DNA of 64,000 nt from Amanita rubescens (Eukaryota; Basidiomycota; Agaricomycetes; Agaricales; Amanitaceae): the NCBI GenBank assembly GCA_015039365.1, contig WION01000019.1:310001-374000 (forward strand), in the 5' to 3' direction. Within the stretch, counting starts at the first letter, position 1. Each line of letters starts with the position of its first letter. Below the pieces are notes generated by a model. The model was given only the letters and a program-made list of their open reading frames with translations. It did no database searches and had not been told where the DNA came from. The position numbers were made by a program, and so were the translations under genes. Below, one piece after another: positions 11,526-23,815 of this stretch.

Positions 11526-13543
11526 ATGTCGAAAGATATAGAAGATCTTGAGAAATCCCCACCGTGGAACGACGATTCATCGGATGGCCAAGATCTCAAG
11601 CTTTTTGATCACTGGACGCAAAAACTACGCACTTGGGGCGTCGAATCGAGAGGTGCTTCACCATCGTCTGTCTGGGTCACTAATGCCCTAATAATAATTA
11701 TTGTTTTGTTATCTAAGGTGTTCGACCGGTACCGATAGAAGAGCGAACTGACAAGCAAATCTTCAAAATTTTCTTCGTCTTCTTTACTGCGAATTTCAAC
11801 ATCCTGTCGTATGTCCACCTCGTGTTTTCACCGCCAGATATTACCAATATCACCAATTTGTAGTTTTTCATCCGGGACACTTGCGCCTGTTGTATTTGGC
11901 TTAGGACTTCGAGACTCATGCCTTTGCATCCTTTTCTTCGAATTATTGTGTTGTGCGCCTCCAGCTTACTTGTAAGTTTCGTTTCCTCGTTGAGCTTTTG
12001 TATAACACTAAATTGTTATGCAGCACAACGTGGGGACCCAAGTTGGGCATGAGGCAAATGATAGCCTCTCGTTATACTTTTGGGTACGAATAAATCCGCC
12101 TTTTCCTCTTTCACATCCCACACTAAGGCTCTTAGTTTCTATGGTGTCATTTTGCCAAGTATTCTTAACCTTATTGGGATGTGTGGCTTTGGCATTTTGA
12201 GCTGCATTCTCGGCGGTCAGGCACTAGCTAGTGCAGCAGATGGCCAACTTAGCTGGACGTAGGTTTACTATTCATTCGGATAAGTGCAGATAAGCTGACG
12301 AGCGAACAAGTGTAGGGATCGTCATCATTGCCATCATATCGCTTTTGGTAAGAATCTTTCCAGCACCAGCGATATATCGGATCTCACCGTAGATAGGTAT
12401 CATTCTGCGGATTAAAGGTTCTCTTATGGTAGCATTTATCTCCTGTCTGGGTGCACGATATAGTATTGACGTTGGCTCGGATACCTAGGTATGAACGAGT
12501 CGCGTGGATACCAGTTCTCGTCTCGTTTCTGGTCGCTCTTGGAGTCGGTGGAAAGCACTTTTCTAACCCTGAGCCGTCGACGCCCGCTACTGCGGCGGCA
12601 GTTCTAAGCTTCGGGTCGACGATTGCGGGGTTCTCTCTCACTTATTCGTCACTAAGTTCAGACTTCACGACTTACTATCATCCAGAGGCTTCCAGGTAAG
12701 CATTTATTTAATTGGACAAGACGTTGACATAATGTAAATAGCTGGGAAATCTTTCTTTATACATACTTCGGTCTCCTTATACCTACGGTGCGCGTTATCC
12801 TCGGGCGAGAATGTGCCTAGGTGACACCCTTAAAGGTCACGCTACAATCATTAGGTGCAGCAGCAGCAATTGCGTCTACATACGTACCCTCGTGGGGTGA
12901 TGGCTATCAAGGGGGAAATGTCGGTGGTCTCTTAGCTGCCATGTTGAGCCCGACTGGGCGATTTGGAAAATTCTTGACTGTTCTTCTCAGTCTCTCGGTC
13001 TCTGGAAACATAGCCGCAACTTTTTACTCGTTTTGCCTGAACGTGCAAGTATTCATGCCTCTCTTGGTCGTCGTACCAAGATACATTTTTTCCATCGTCG
13101 CAACAGCCATGTCAGTACTATCCGTTGCACGTTTGTCCCACGATGCTGATGTCTTCTGAATTGCTAGTGTCATTCCATTATCCATCGTGGGTGCCCACCG
13201 ATTCTATACCACTCTCGAAAATTTCCTGGGCCTCATTGGATATTGGGCTAGCGCGTACATTGGCATCATCTTAATGGAGCATTTCATTTTCAGACGGAAT
13301 GATTTTGAACAGTACAATGTCCATAATTGGGACAAGGCGCGATTGTTACCTTCGGGCCTCGCGTCTATTGGGGCTGGGATCGCATCGTTCGGCTTGGTCG
13401 TGCCATGCATGGCACAAGCGTGGTACATAGGCCCAATAGCTAAGTTTACTGGAGATATAGGATTTGAGGTGGCGTTCGTGCTTGGTTCTATCTTATACAT
13501 ACCATTTAGAGCCCTAGAAATCAAGATACGCAGGTCGTTATAA
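11526..13543 (+). CDS. Purine-cytosine permease copy 2 (NCS1 family)
   Basis: Eleven exons: 11526-11652, 11718-11808, 11864-11971, 12024-12083, 12136-12258, 12311-12347, 12397-12428, 12489-12695, 12742 to about 12804, 12855-13110, 13168-13543. The family imports purines or cytosine across the plasma membrane with cations. Seen: cytosolic start (DLEKSPPW), the entry motif GVESRGVRPVPIEERTDKQI, TTWGPKLGMRQM, GFGILSCILGGQALAS, VSFCGLKVLLWYERVAW, then the conserved C-terminal half. At the end of exon 9 the copy has one more G than copy 1 (CTCGGGCGAGA against CTCGGCGAGA), so a simple GC-AG splice as in copy 1 would shift the frame. Either another donor is used or the gene is recently broken. Confidence 0.8.
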
Positions 13544-13731
13544 TAACTATTATTGATTACGCTTATCCGAAGATACATCACTATGCCAGCCTTATTGATA
13601 ATGAGAATGATGTTATACAAGCGGAATGAATGAATGTGGTATATTAATGTTCTGTTTGATGAATGAAATGAGTGTTGATGTTAACGTTTGATAAAGATGA
13701 TGTGAAGATTAAAACCAGAAAGGAATGGATC

Positions 13732-15498
13732 TTAAGCGGATACATCGCGCATTAAATGTGTTAGCATTCTGATCACCTTATCGGCGGTTGCCTTAACGGC
13801 TTGTCTGTGAGTGGGCTCCACCTTAGGAAGGACACGGGCGTCGAACCTATCAGGGTGCCACCGGAGCATTTCTATTTTGATACGCTCGCGAAGCGGTTTA
13901 CTTTCCATTCCGGGTATACGAAGGTATGCTTCGTGGGTGATGAAGTTACGGATGTCGGAGATTTCGAGTTGATCAGGGTGCAGGAGGTCTATTAAGATCG
14001 GCCACGGTACTTGCTGGAAGAAGATAACCTCTGTATCTCCTTTCAAAAGTTCCCATTTGCGTTCGTATAATATGATGCGGTCCGCGTCGGTCAAGACAGC
14101 CGGGAGAGATGGAGGGACTAGTTCATACGGTGGAGGAGCCTGCAATTGCCAATGGGGATCGCCTGTCTGCTGAGCAGAGGCTGCGGCCATGGCAGCGTCA
14201 GCAGCAGCTGTTGCCGCAATCGCGTGTTCTTCTGCGCGTCTACGAGCCCCTGCTTCCTCGTTCAATCTAGCCTGAAACATGAAAACTGTCTGTGCCATGC
14301 TTCGAGCGCTCTCTTCCTGAGTCTGGCGCAGTGCCTTCTCATGATCATTCCTTATTCTTCTCGTTTCCAAGCGTGCCTGGAACAAGACGTCGTCGCTCTT
14401 TCTCTGGGCTGTTTCCTTCTCGTCATGTAGCTGGCGGATCCGTTGCTGGAGCTGCTGGTACGCTACCAGCATTTCATTGAACTGCGACGAAGCCACTGCC
14501 GCGTGAGCACGCGCAGTTTCGTCCTCCGTCTGCAAGCGCTGCTTCATTTCCTCGAGTTCTGCGCGTGCCTGAGCAACCTCTTCGACCTGCTGACGTACGG
14601 CCGCCTGCTCTTCCGCTAACTGTTTACGCGTCGCTGCAATCTTTTCGAGTTCGACGCGAAACTGTTCCTGATCGGCAGTTTGAGAGCTACCCATGATATC
14701 GAGTTCGCTCTTGTTCAGCACGCGCATCAGCTCCCGGGTTCGTTCCCTCCTAATCTGCCCTCGCTTCTCTCGTTCTTCTACCGCTTGGGTAGCCTTCTCG
14801 AGCGCCGCTCGCCTCTGCCGCTGCTCCATCTTCCTTGTCACGTCACGTAGCCGCTCTTCTGCTGTCTCTTTCTCCAGCTGCTTCCTCGCCTCCTTCTCGT
14901 CGTCAAGCAGCTTGGCGAGCTTCTCGTCGCGTCTATGAATCTTATCCGAGGCACGAACGCTCGCACGGTCGGCTGTGTCGCGTGCTGCTACCAGCTCGGT
15001 CCTAAATTCGCGTGTCCAGGTTAACTTCTCCAATTGGTTAACGAAGATGCGGTCATCGTTGCTTAGATTCGAGGTAGGCTTTATCGTCTTTTGAACCTCT
15101 TCATTAAGACGCTCGAATGACTTGGATTTACTCGATTTGAGTCGGCGAGCCGATGCTTTCGGACCAGAAGTCGCGTGACGTGGAGTTGGAAGAGCCATGC
15201 GGCTTTTCGTACGTTCCAGGCGTCGTTTACGACGCCCATCGCTACTCTTGGAGGTGGTGGTTGTGGAGGACGCGATTGATCGTGTTTCATCGCTGGTCAT
15301 ACTGTCTTGTTTCCGGAGATGTGGGCCAAGGGGGTATGAACCTGGGAGAACAATGGAATCCTGCTGGATCATTGGCCGCGACTCGCTCGGTGTCTTCTTA
15401 GGTGAAAAGAACTGAAGGATAGGTTTCAACGGGTTTGTCCCGAATATGGGGTGAGGTTTGTACTTCGAGTGCGTCTTCTTGCTGGTGCTGCCGGACAT
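13732..15498 (-). CDS. Coiled-coil protein with NFKBIL1-like C-terminus
   Basis: Single exon, 588 residues, good ATG at 15498. Residues 1-140 are basic and Ser/Thr-rich (likely disordered, nuclear-type). Residues about 165-440 form a long charged coiled coil with many EEAERR-like heptads and an Ala-rich end. The C-terminal 110 residues include YERKWELLKG, VPWPILID and LRWHPDRFDARVLPKV; the WHPDRF pattern resembles the J-domain-like end of NFKBIL1-type proteins common in agaricomycetes. Role unknown; a scaffold is the plain inference. The intronless structure is unusual among its neighbours. Confidence 0.8.
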   Translation of the reverse strand: MSGSTSKKTHSKYKPHPIFGTNPLKPILQFFSPKKTPSESRPMIQQDSIVLPGSYPLGPHLRKQDSMTSDETRSIASSTTTTSKSSDGRRKRRLERTKSRMALPTPRHATSGPKASARRLKSSKSKSFERLNEEVQKTIKPTSNLSNDDRIFVNQLEKLTWTREFRTELVAARDTADRASVRASDKIHRRDEKLAKLLDDEKEARKQLEKETAEERLRDVTRKMEQRQRRAALEKATQAVEEREKRGQIRRERTRELMRVLNKSELDIMGSSQTADQEQFRVELEKIAATRKQLAEEQAAVRQQVEEVAQARAELEEMKQRLQTEDETARAHAAVASSQFNEMLVAYQQLQQRIRQLHDEKETAQRKSDDVLFQARLETRRIRNDHEKALRQTQEESARSMAQTVFMFQARLNEEAGARRRAEEHAIAATAAADAAMAAASAQQTGDPHWQLQAPPPYELVPPSLPAVLTDADRIILYERKWELLKGDTEVIFFQQVPWPILIDLLHPDQLEISDIRNFITHEAYLRIPGMESKPLRERIKIEMLRWHPDRFDARVLPKVEPTHRQAVKATADKVIRMLTHLMRDVSA

Positions 15499-16294
15499 CC
15501 TGGTTCTAATGTTTACTCATTGCTTTTGTTGATGTCGTAAACAGTAGTTGGACTTACACTGTTGTTTAGTATAATAGCAATTCGCGGTTATTGTATTTGC
15601 AAAGTTACGACTGAGAATCATAAGGTCGTTAAGGTATTTGACATTTAAATATCCCCCGGTCGCTTACCAAGTCCATTGTGCACAGCAGGGTTGAGGCTAA
15701 TGAAGGGCGGTGCCAACCTGCTCATCGCCGAAATAGGCAACTATACCCTAAAATAGATAGGACCCTTTATTGTTGGCCAAAATGACTTGACATTTTCGGC
15801 GACGTACCCCTCGGCGGAACGACACGTCGGAGATGGAGAGGAAAACGACAGAGGTCATTGGACACCGTAGATCCAGAACGGCCATCTCGGTTCCGGCAGA
15901 ACGGTCAATTGTACGTCACGACGATCAATTTTTAATGGCTTGTCGACGAATTTTCCTGGTCAAGCACAATCAACTCGTAGCATCGATATCGATATAGGAT
16001 CTGGCGTTTAAATCCAAGCATGACCGATCATGCGAACACGTTTTTGTGCCGTTTCGACTGCGCCGCATTGGGGTCGGCACACAATTATTTGGTGGTCAAC
16101 ATGAGACGTGTTTTCTTTGTCTGTCCCCCAGGATGATGGTTAATTGTGCAGCCTAGCTTTGAATTATAGGTAAGCTTAACAGCTTAACAAAGAAATAAGG
16201 CTTAATAATGTGTCAGATCACGGACATATAAGATAAAGCGGCACCAGTCTTACCGTCAGGGCCCCATCCAACCGTTTTGTCACGATTCACCCCC
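15499..16294. other. Intergenic, divergent promoters
   Basis: Separates the divergently transcribed coiled-coil gene (-) and the gene starting at 16295 (+). No gene seen. Confidence 0.45.
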
Positions 16295-16906
16295 ATGCCT
16301 GTGATCACACGTAGCCGACGTGCCCAACAGGAAGCTGCGCGTTGTCTTTCGACCATACAAATACCCGCCAACGGGTATGATATGTCCAGACTCTCTGACG
16401 GGACTATCCTTCAAGTCACAACGTCCGACACGGGCGAAGGGAAGCACTGGCGCTGGACTTACTCCGAGACGGCGCCTAAATCCAATCCTTCTCTGCTGGA
16501 AGGCACCCTTGCCACCGAAGAATCTTCCCAGTGCGACAACATTGTCACGCCTGTATCATCCATGCCATTCTTACCTCCCTCCATTCATGCTCCACGGCGT
16601 CGAGAGAAGCATCACTCAAAACCAGCGAATGCACATAGACTAGTACGTCCACCTCTCGCTCCGGACAGCACGATACCGTGGGGGATGGATTTGGATAAGG
16701 CTTTACGCGACTCTCCAACCGCTAGATTTGGACATCAAGCGGTTGGACCTCATGGCACATGGTTGGTGGATGATGAAGGGGAATACATGGTCACTCCCAC
16801 ATCGGGGAGTTCCGCATTGGCATTGCAGCATTTCAGCCAGAGCCAGGAAGGGGCTATCAATAAATCAACGACGTCCAAAGGAGTAAATGACGAAGCCCTG
16901 GACTAA
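16295..16906 (+). CDS. Uncharacterised 203-residue protein
   Basis: Single-exon frame; the ATG at 16295 (MPVITRSRRAQQ) is chosen over the upstream TTG at 16277. It is polar, Pro/Ser-rich and basic near the N-terminus, with an ordered-looking patch around GKHWRWTYSE and a second around GPHGTWLVDDEGEYMV. No family recognised. The frame stays open in a region where the other frames are closed. Confidence 0.55.
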   Translation: MPVITRSRRAQQEAARCLSTIQIPANGYDMSRLSDGTILQVTTSDTGEGKHWRWTYSETAPKSNPSLLEGTLATEESSQCDNIVTPVSSMPFLPPSIHAPRRREKHHSKPANAHRLVRPPLAPDSTIPWGMDLDKALRDSPTARFGHQAVGPHGTWLVDDEGEYMVTPTSGSSALALQHFSQSQEGAINKSTTSKGVNDEALD

Positions 16907-17409
16907 TACTTACTTTCTGTTTCCTTAATATATGAACATTGCTGATATCCTAACTCCTTTATTTGCTACAGTCGAAGAACTTTTTATTTAGAAGTACGTA
17001 CGACAGGTTGCCGAGGGCGTGGACATAATTTACGATCTGTCGTATTGACATGTATGTTATAAGGCGGCATTCTCGTTAATACACGCGTAAGCGTACCTTT
17101 CGAATGAGGTGAAAATAGTCCTGCTCCGGGCATTGCGTATATGCGGTAATATTCGCTTGGTTGCTATAGAAGATAATAACCTAGCAATGTGTGAGCTTCT
17201 TGAACAGGCTGCTGGGTACAATAATAAACGCTAAACTTGCGCATACCTTATGACTGTAGGAATTGGACATTTTCCGCAGTCACGAAGCGTCCTGGATGGA
17301 TGCCGTGTATGTTTTAAGCGTCAGGGCCGTCGGACCCCCACACTAGAATTTATTGGTTACATATGGATAAACAAGTCAGTCACGTTGTGACGCGTGACTT
17401 TCTGTTCCT
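16907..17409. other. Intergenic, no gene seen
   Basis: AT-rich spacer between the gene ending at 16906 and the glycosyltransferase start. No supported feature. Confidence 0.45.
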
Positions 17410-18572
17410 ATGGCGAGGTACTTACGTGTTTTAGCGTTCTGCTTGGTTTCCGTCTCCATTCTGGGATTCTACTGTTCCTTCTATGTATATCCTACTGGGT
17501 TTGTTACTCGAGTTCAACTAGGAAATCAAGCTCAGGCATCTGCGTCGCCTCTGGCCGACTCTTCAACTCTTGGCGTCATGTCAGAGATATATGTTGTGTC
17601 ACTGCCGCAGCGAACGGGACGAAGACAAGAAATGGAACGTCTTAGAAAGTACCTTGGACTTCGTTGGGCGTACTTTCCTGCTACTCCGAATGATAGCTCG
17701 GTAATACACGCGATCATGCAACGAGTGAAGATACTTCGCGAAGAATGCGAAAAGAATGGAACCAATTGCAATTTTGCGTGGCCTGGCGACTTGAATTCTT
17801 CCGCCTTATCTATGAAATCCCTACACCTTTGGAGCTCAGATTTCCTCACCCCCGCATCTCTCCAGCTTCTGGCTGAGACCTGGCTTTCTAATCCTGTCCA
17901 TCCATTGACTTGCGTTACGAAAAATTTTCATATCCCAAAATACGATCCGAAGCTACCATTAAACCGCCTGCTTACGCCAGCTCGAGTTGCTTGTTGGCAT
18001 TCTCATCTCTCGGTTATCCAACTTATTTCCAACGAAGAAGGACTTGACCCGTGGAGCTCTGTTTTGGTCCTTGAAGATGACGTCGATATGGAATCCGACA
18101 TCAAATCGCAACTGCGCAATCTTTGGCCTTTATTGCCACCCGACTGGGATATCGTGTTTCTCGGTAAGCCACTGTATCACTGCGATCGATTAAACGATTC
18201 ATCATCATGATAGGTCACTGTTGGTCTGACGAATCAAAATCGAAGCCTTTGACTGGTCCCAATCAAGAACCATGGAATTCGAGCAGATCGATGCTGTACC
18301 CATCACGCAGTCCGAAATGCACGCATGCGTATGCGCTTACCAGAATGGGTGCCCGGCGACTTCTCTTACATCTCCAATATACTCCATTCGCCTACTCCCG
18401 AGCTATCGACCAGGCTATAGCATGGTTGATCGAAAGCGGAAGATTGAAAGGTTACTCGGTAGTTCCCAGCATCGTTGCACAGAGAAAAATCGTTCAAAGT
18501 GATGTCATGCCAGGAAAAGGTAGCAAATGGAAGGATCATCTGACAAACGGTATTCTAGATAAGGCAACTTGA
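17410..18572 (+). CDS. GT25-family glycosyltransferase, type II membrane protein
   Basis: Two exons, 17410-18163 and 18214-18572 (50 bp intron, phase 1), 370 residues. The N-terminus is a signal anchor (VLAFCLVSVSILGFYCSFYV), suggesting a Golgi/ER lumenal enzyme. The catalytic domain starts at EIYVVSLPQRTGRRQEM, the usual start of GT25 domains, and contains RVACWHSHLSVIQ and the acidic metal/nucleotide-sugar motif VLVLEDDVDME. After the intron come GHCWSDE, HAYALTRMGARRLL and AIDQAIAWLI. GT25 enzymes transfer galactose or other sugars to protein or glycan; the acceptor here is not deducible. Complete and apparently functional. Confidence 0.85.
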
Positions 18573-18899
18573 GGACTACTTTATCGCTACTGATCACCAA
18601 TTACTCTATCTGCTTTCGGTTTACATTTGGACTGTCGGGCATCGTGTGTTACCATTGCCTTAATCCGTAGTTCAGAAAAGTATAATCACCAATCACCGCA
18701 GACCGGCCACTTATATATTTCTGATGGATCCTTCGAAAGGAAGCACGAGGGAGTAGGTAGGAGCTGGAGAAGCTTCGCATTTCTGATGTCGTTTCCTACC
18801 ATGTGAAGATTGAATTTATTTATTTTAAAAAGATATTCCCCACATTTAAATACCTCGTCTCCGCCTCGCTCTTCTTTACCTCACTCGCCTTTCAGCAAT
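18573..18899 (+). promoter_or_regulatory. Upstream region of glutamate decarboxylase
   Basis: Spacer between the glycosyltransferase stop and the decarboxylase ATG. A pyrimidine-rich run (18856-18890) leads into the start codon, as often seen near fungal transcription starts. No operator recognised. Confidence 0.35.
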
Positions 18900-21229
18900 A
18901 TGGTTTTATCACGACATAGTGCGTTGTCTATTTCAAATGCCATTAGCCTTATTAACACCCCTATTCTCAAGTCGAAGCCCAGTCAGTCATTGACCAAGCT
19001 AAGGAACACCCTCACAAGAAACATCTGAGTCACGGAAAACAAACTGTCCATCATACTTCCTACAGGCGCGACGAAGATGCGGCCGAAGTCCCCAAGTACA
19101 CCATGCCTCGCCAGGGCATTTCATCGAAGGCTGCATATCAACTCCTTCACGACGAGACCAACCTCGATGGCAATCCTACCTTGAACCTCGCGTCGTAAGT
19201 AACATTCTACCACGTTTCGAACTGGTCGCATATATGCGCGCAAAACCCAGATTCGTGCACACCTGGATGCCGCCTGAAGGGGAGAAGATCTTCCTTGAGA
19301 ACATCAATAAGAACATCGTCGATCTTGATGAATACCCCGCGTCAGCCAATATCCACAACAGATGTGTCTCCATGAGTATGTCCGGTTGATTCGTTGGAAC
19401 ATGGTGATTGATCAATTTCCAGTTGCCGATCTTTGGAAAGCACCCAAAGATTCCAAAGCAGTTGGAACTGCAACGGCAGGTTCCTCTGAGGCCATTATGC
19501 TAGGCGGGTTGGCCTTGAAACGGAGATGGCAAGAAGCCCGAAAGGCAGCCGAAAAAGATGCTTCCAAACCAAATATTGTTTTTGGTGCCAACGCCCAAGT
19601 CGCCTTGGAGAAATTCGCAAGGTACCTGTTCTTAAATTAGAACATCATGTGGTGGATTCTGACTAAAATTCTATGAATAGATACTTCGAAGTGGAGACGC
19701 GCCTTGTGCCTGTCAAGGCCTCAAATGGTTTCATTATGGATCCCCATGACGCCTTGCAGTACATTGACGAAAACACCATTGGCGTCATGGTCATCCTGGG
19801 AAGCACGTACACTGGTCACTTCGAGAACGTTCAGCTGATGAACGATCTTCGTGGGTTTATCTCCCTTTGGTATTATTAAGAACCACTAAGATTTTGCTAG
19901 TGAACGATCTTCAAACACGCACGGGGCTTGATATCCCAATCCACGTAGACGGTGCCTCAGGCGGATTTATCGCGCCCTTCGCTTATCCGAGTCTCAAATG
20001 GGGCTTTGATGTTCCGCGCGTAGTATCTATCAACACTTCCGGACACAAATTCGGTCTTGTATATCCGGGATTGGGCTGGATCGTTTGGAGAGACCAGGAA
20101 TACTTGCACAAGGACCTGGTCTTCGAACTTCGTATGTCCTTTTATATGCAAACTCAAAATCTGATGCTGAATAAAAATAGATTACCTGGGAAGCACTGAA
20201 TACACGTTCACCCTGTATGTCAAAATTAGATGTGGTATTATCAATAGTTTCGCTAAGCAATGTACAGGAATTTCTCGAAGCCGGCTGCGCCGGTTATTTC
20301 ACAGATGTTCAACTTCCTAAATTTGGGGTTCGATGGTTATCGAAGTATTGCTCGGAAAGATTTACGCAATGCGCGAATGTTGTCGAGAGCTCTTGAGGGC
20401 AGCTACTTCACGGTGCGTTTCATGGTTGCCTGGGCTTAGAATATTATTCAAGGTGATATTATACCACAGGTCTTTAGTGATATCCACAAACCTATTTCCG
20501 ATCAGGCGGTTGAAGCGCATCCTGATGACCCAGAGAGCTATCAGAAGGGCCTCCCGGTCGTCTCATTCCGGTATGCCGTAGTGGTTTTCTCCCATCCATA
20601 GATCCATTCAGACCGTGTTTTCAGCCTGAGCGATGATTATAAGAAACAATATCCACATGTGCAACAGAGCTGGATTCAGGTAGCTTATGACAGATCGACT
20701 GACGATTTCAAGTATTTACTCATGTTGGTCTAGACGTTGCTCAAAACTAAAGGGTGGATTGTGCCCAATTACAATGTACGTTACTAGAGGTTTATTCCGT
20801 ATGGATTTCACTGAATCCCCAAACAGGCCCCGCCTAATGAAGAAAAAACTGAAATCCTTCGCGTGGTCGGTAAGTAACGTGAACTCTCTCTTTCTCTCTC
20901 ATTCGGATTCCAACCGATTCGTTGTTGATAGTCCGTGAAACGCTCACTCAAGATCTCATCGAGCGTCTAGTCGTCGACATACTTGAAATTGCCGAAAGTT
21001 TGATGGGTACGTGTTTACGAGAGAGCCTTTAACTTTGTTGTGCTTTTTGCTGACGTTCCCTTCTCTTGAAGTACCGGATAACATCTTGGCAGCAACGCGA
21101 CAACAACCCATCCATCAACCCGATCGTGATCATGGCCGCCCTGATGTGTTTAATTTCGGGGGACAGTCAGGACACGGACACGGACATGGACACAAAAAGA
21201 AGCACGCTGGTTTCTCCAGACAGTGCTGA
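18900..21229 (+). CDS. Glutamate decarboxylase
   Basis: Fourteen exons in perfect phase: 18900-18918, 18972-19194, 19251-19375, 19423-19621, 19681-19850, 19901-20131, 20181-20214, 20268-20412, 20470-20570, 20625-20679, 20734-20775, 20827-20869, 20932-21006, 21072-21229; 539 residues, normal for the family. A PLP enzyme converting glutamate to GABA in the cytosol. Visible: [64 protein letters not shown], and [15 protein letters not shown] with the Schiff-base Lys in [12 protein letters not shown] near the end is also typical. The C-terminus ends with a His/Gly/Lys tail ([12 protein letters not shown]). All core motifs are intact. Confidence 0.93.
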
Positions 21230-21421
21230 AACTAAGTTTCCAACTGCAGTGGAGGGTCGAATTAAGCGATGTTTGACTCATGTGTACTACTCGTGTAAAT
21301 ATATCAATTGATGTGCATTAGCTCCAGACATAAGGATCCATCCATGATACTATATAGCCAGGCGATGACATGTAAGAGTCCGCGTAAACTAACTCGATAG
21401 CCACTTTCCTCCCTTACGGGG

Positions 21422-23204
21422 CTAATTTACTCTGGCATAAGTAAAAGGAGTGACGCCAAAGCCAATTCGTTTATTGGCAGTATCGTAAGCGGTATAAAAT
21501 CTCTCAAGGAAGGAATAACCGTTGACAAAGTCAAGCCCTAGACCAGTTGGTCCGCCGATATCCGCGACGACCAGATATATAACGCCAGGTATGCCACCAA
21601 GGTAGGGGTTCAACGCACGAGGCCATATTTGCGCGTTCCGCGTCAAGGTGAATGTTTTCTGGATATCAGAACTAAGCAACACGATAAAGATGGGAGAGTG
21701 GAGAGCAGTGACGTACGCCGTTGATGATGAAATCCAAGGGGAGCAGTTTCTCGTATTGGGCATGAGTTATTGTGAGCAAGCCAGTAATCTCGTCGTACGT
21801 AGCGCCCGTCGCATTCTGGTACCGCAGGAACGGCTCCTCCGCAAGGAGAATCCCGGTTGTGCCTAGGAATAGCGTGTGATCAAGCACGTCTTAAACTATG
21901 ATGAATTTTCGGACGTACCAGTATCGATGTAGCCTACCGAAGATTTATCTAAGATGGTCGTCTTACCGTACATAATGGTTTGGCCAATTCCCCAGTAATG
22001 ATTAGAAGGAGATTCGCTCGTGACAGGCCTAAGAATTATGTCACGGCGGTATCTCCAACAAAGAACAAGCTGGCTCACGCATAGTGGAGACTGCCGAAAA
22101 ACTTTGATTGGTCGACACCCCCTGTTGATTTTAAGTCTTTTCCTTCCCAGGCATGTTGAATGCAATTACTAACCCCATGTCAATTCTCCGTTCCGAACTG
22201 AACTCTTATTCGTTGGCTCAAACGAGATTCCGACCTCGTTTGCCTCAATGAGACCTTGAGAAAATAGGTTGTCGGTTACAGTAGGAATAGTGGCGTTGCT
22301 TGGGGAGAGCGTTCCTGGAAAACGAATGAGTTTACATCCCCGAAAATACGATCAACATGCCTAGAGTAAGGTCAACCGGGCCGATTCTAACCAAGAATGT
22401 CAGTGATGCTTTTCAAAGCCGGACAAAAACAAATATACCCCAAGATGCCATCAACAGCATAAGGCATTGGGGAGGACTGGCATGAAGTATTGGTTGAGTC
22501 GGAATGTTTAATGTTAAGATCAACATTACTACTCACGAAGCTCCCGACACCGATCGACTGGTTGGAAATTACCAAGCCTCCGATTGTGACGGAATCTTTG
22601 TACTCAAGACCTTTGAGAAAATGGGCATGAACAAAGGCTTCGTTAAGATGAAAGTGCCGACGCCAACCTTGAAATTCTCCAGCGCCGTACGAAATATCCT
22701 AGAACAAAAAAAAAGCTTTAAGAAACATTTGCAAAGAAAGACATTTGGCTTACCACGCTCTCCTTGGTTCGGATACTGGACTTTGTCCGGGCGTATGTCT
22801 TGTTGGCCCCTAACCAGGTGTTTGAACTGCAAAATGATGAGGACTTCAAGAGGAACATGAGGCGGAGACAAATCACCTTCCGGTGTCGATAAGGAGGGTA
22901 TCTGTCAAGAAGTTATTGACGTCAACTCAAGTAGTTAAAATCCCAAAAACTTACAGCTGGTGGGTGGGTTACCAACTCCAATCTCTGCGGTGTAAAGTGT
23001 ACCCTCGTTGATAATTGGGAAAGGGCTAACAGAACGCTTCCCAGTCATCATGTAGCGGGCCCGGGCCTGATCGTGCTTCACGATATTCGCCGCATTGGCA
23101 TGATTAAAATGCCTAGTAAGAGGTAACTGGACGAGAGCAGTAACCAGATTAGGCGCGACGACCAGAGCGAGAATCAAAGCGTTAAGCAACGCCTTGGAAA
23201 ACAT
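21422..23204 (-). CDS. Pepsin-like aspartic protease (family A1)
   Basis: Twelve exons: 23204-22955, 22901-22877, 22826-22754, 22698-22668, 22610-22537, 22476-22439, 22386-22361, 22314-22174, 22121-22079, 22028-21919, 21862-21717, 21658-21422; 397 residues. Signal peptide (LLNALILALVVAPNLVTALV), short propeptide, then the fold with first catalytic Asp in LLIDTGSSNTW and second in GYIDTGTTGILLAEE; SYGAGEF and ELTWGGVDQSKFFGSLHYAP are family landmarks. Secreted endopeptidase. The 46 bp intron at 22360-22315 starts GCATGT, a GC donor. Both active-site loops are complete, so activity is expected. No GPI-type tail. Confidence 0.9.
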
Positions 23205-23815
23205 GATGGCCCTGGGACTTGCTTAGAGTCGCCGTTGCTATACCATTGCTTTAATAACCTTCAGAAGTTGCTGGCAATTAGCTAAACTGAACAAAAAGCT
23301 CCGCGTGGATTTTGCGTCATTGGTTAAATACCGTGTGGGCGATGTCAACGGGTACCGTGACGTTACTTGTAGGAACGTCGACTGGCAAGGTCGAAACGAG
23401 CCACTAGACGAAACTGCGAACCCGATGCTCTCAGCACATGAAACGGAAAGTACCAAGCCTTTCGTCGTGACCATTGGAAACACAAAAAAGACTTGACGCC
23501 ACCAAAACCGATCAGATCGTTGGGTATTGCAATAGCAGGATCATTGTGCTAGGGGTCCCGCCGACGCGTTTCGAATATTGTAGAAATAGGTACGAGATTG
23601 GCAGACCATAGTGACTGATGAGGTAAGAAAACAGGGAACGACGGGATAGAGCAGCCGTAGTAGGTTGACGGTTCGAATTTAGCCAGTGCTTGGGTTATAT
23701 TTGTACTGCAAGTATCAGTTCGAAACCAGACAGATCTCTTAAACAAGATCAACCGCAGGAGGGTGCAAGACCAACGCTATTTCGAATTCATTATATAGTA
23801 GTCCGTCCCACAACA
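23205..23815. other. Intergenic, no gene seen
   Basis: Between the protease start and the end of the splicing-factor gene. Short frames on both strands overlap and carry no domain. Confidence 0.45.

Noticed and set aside
12788..12820. 33 bp intron reading in permease copy 2 (GTGCGC...CCTAG)
   Set aside because: Shorter than any other intron here, and the resulting protein inserts residues not seen in the family; the GC-AG reading supported by copy 1 is better.
14146..15401. Several plus-strand frames opposite the coiled-coil gene
   Set aside because: Antisense shadows: Ser/Leu/Arg-rich translations of a Glu/Arg-rich coding strand.
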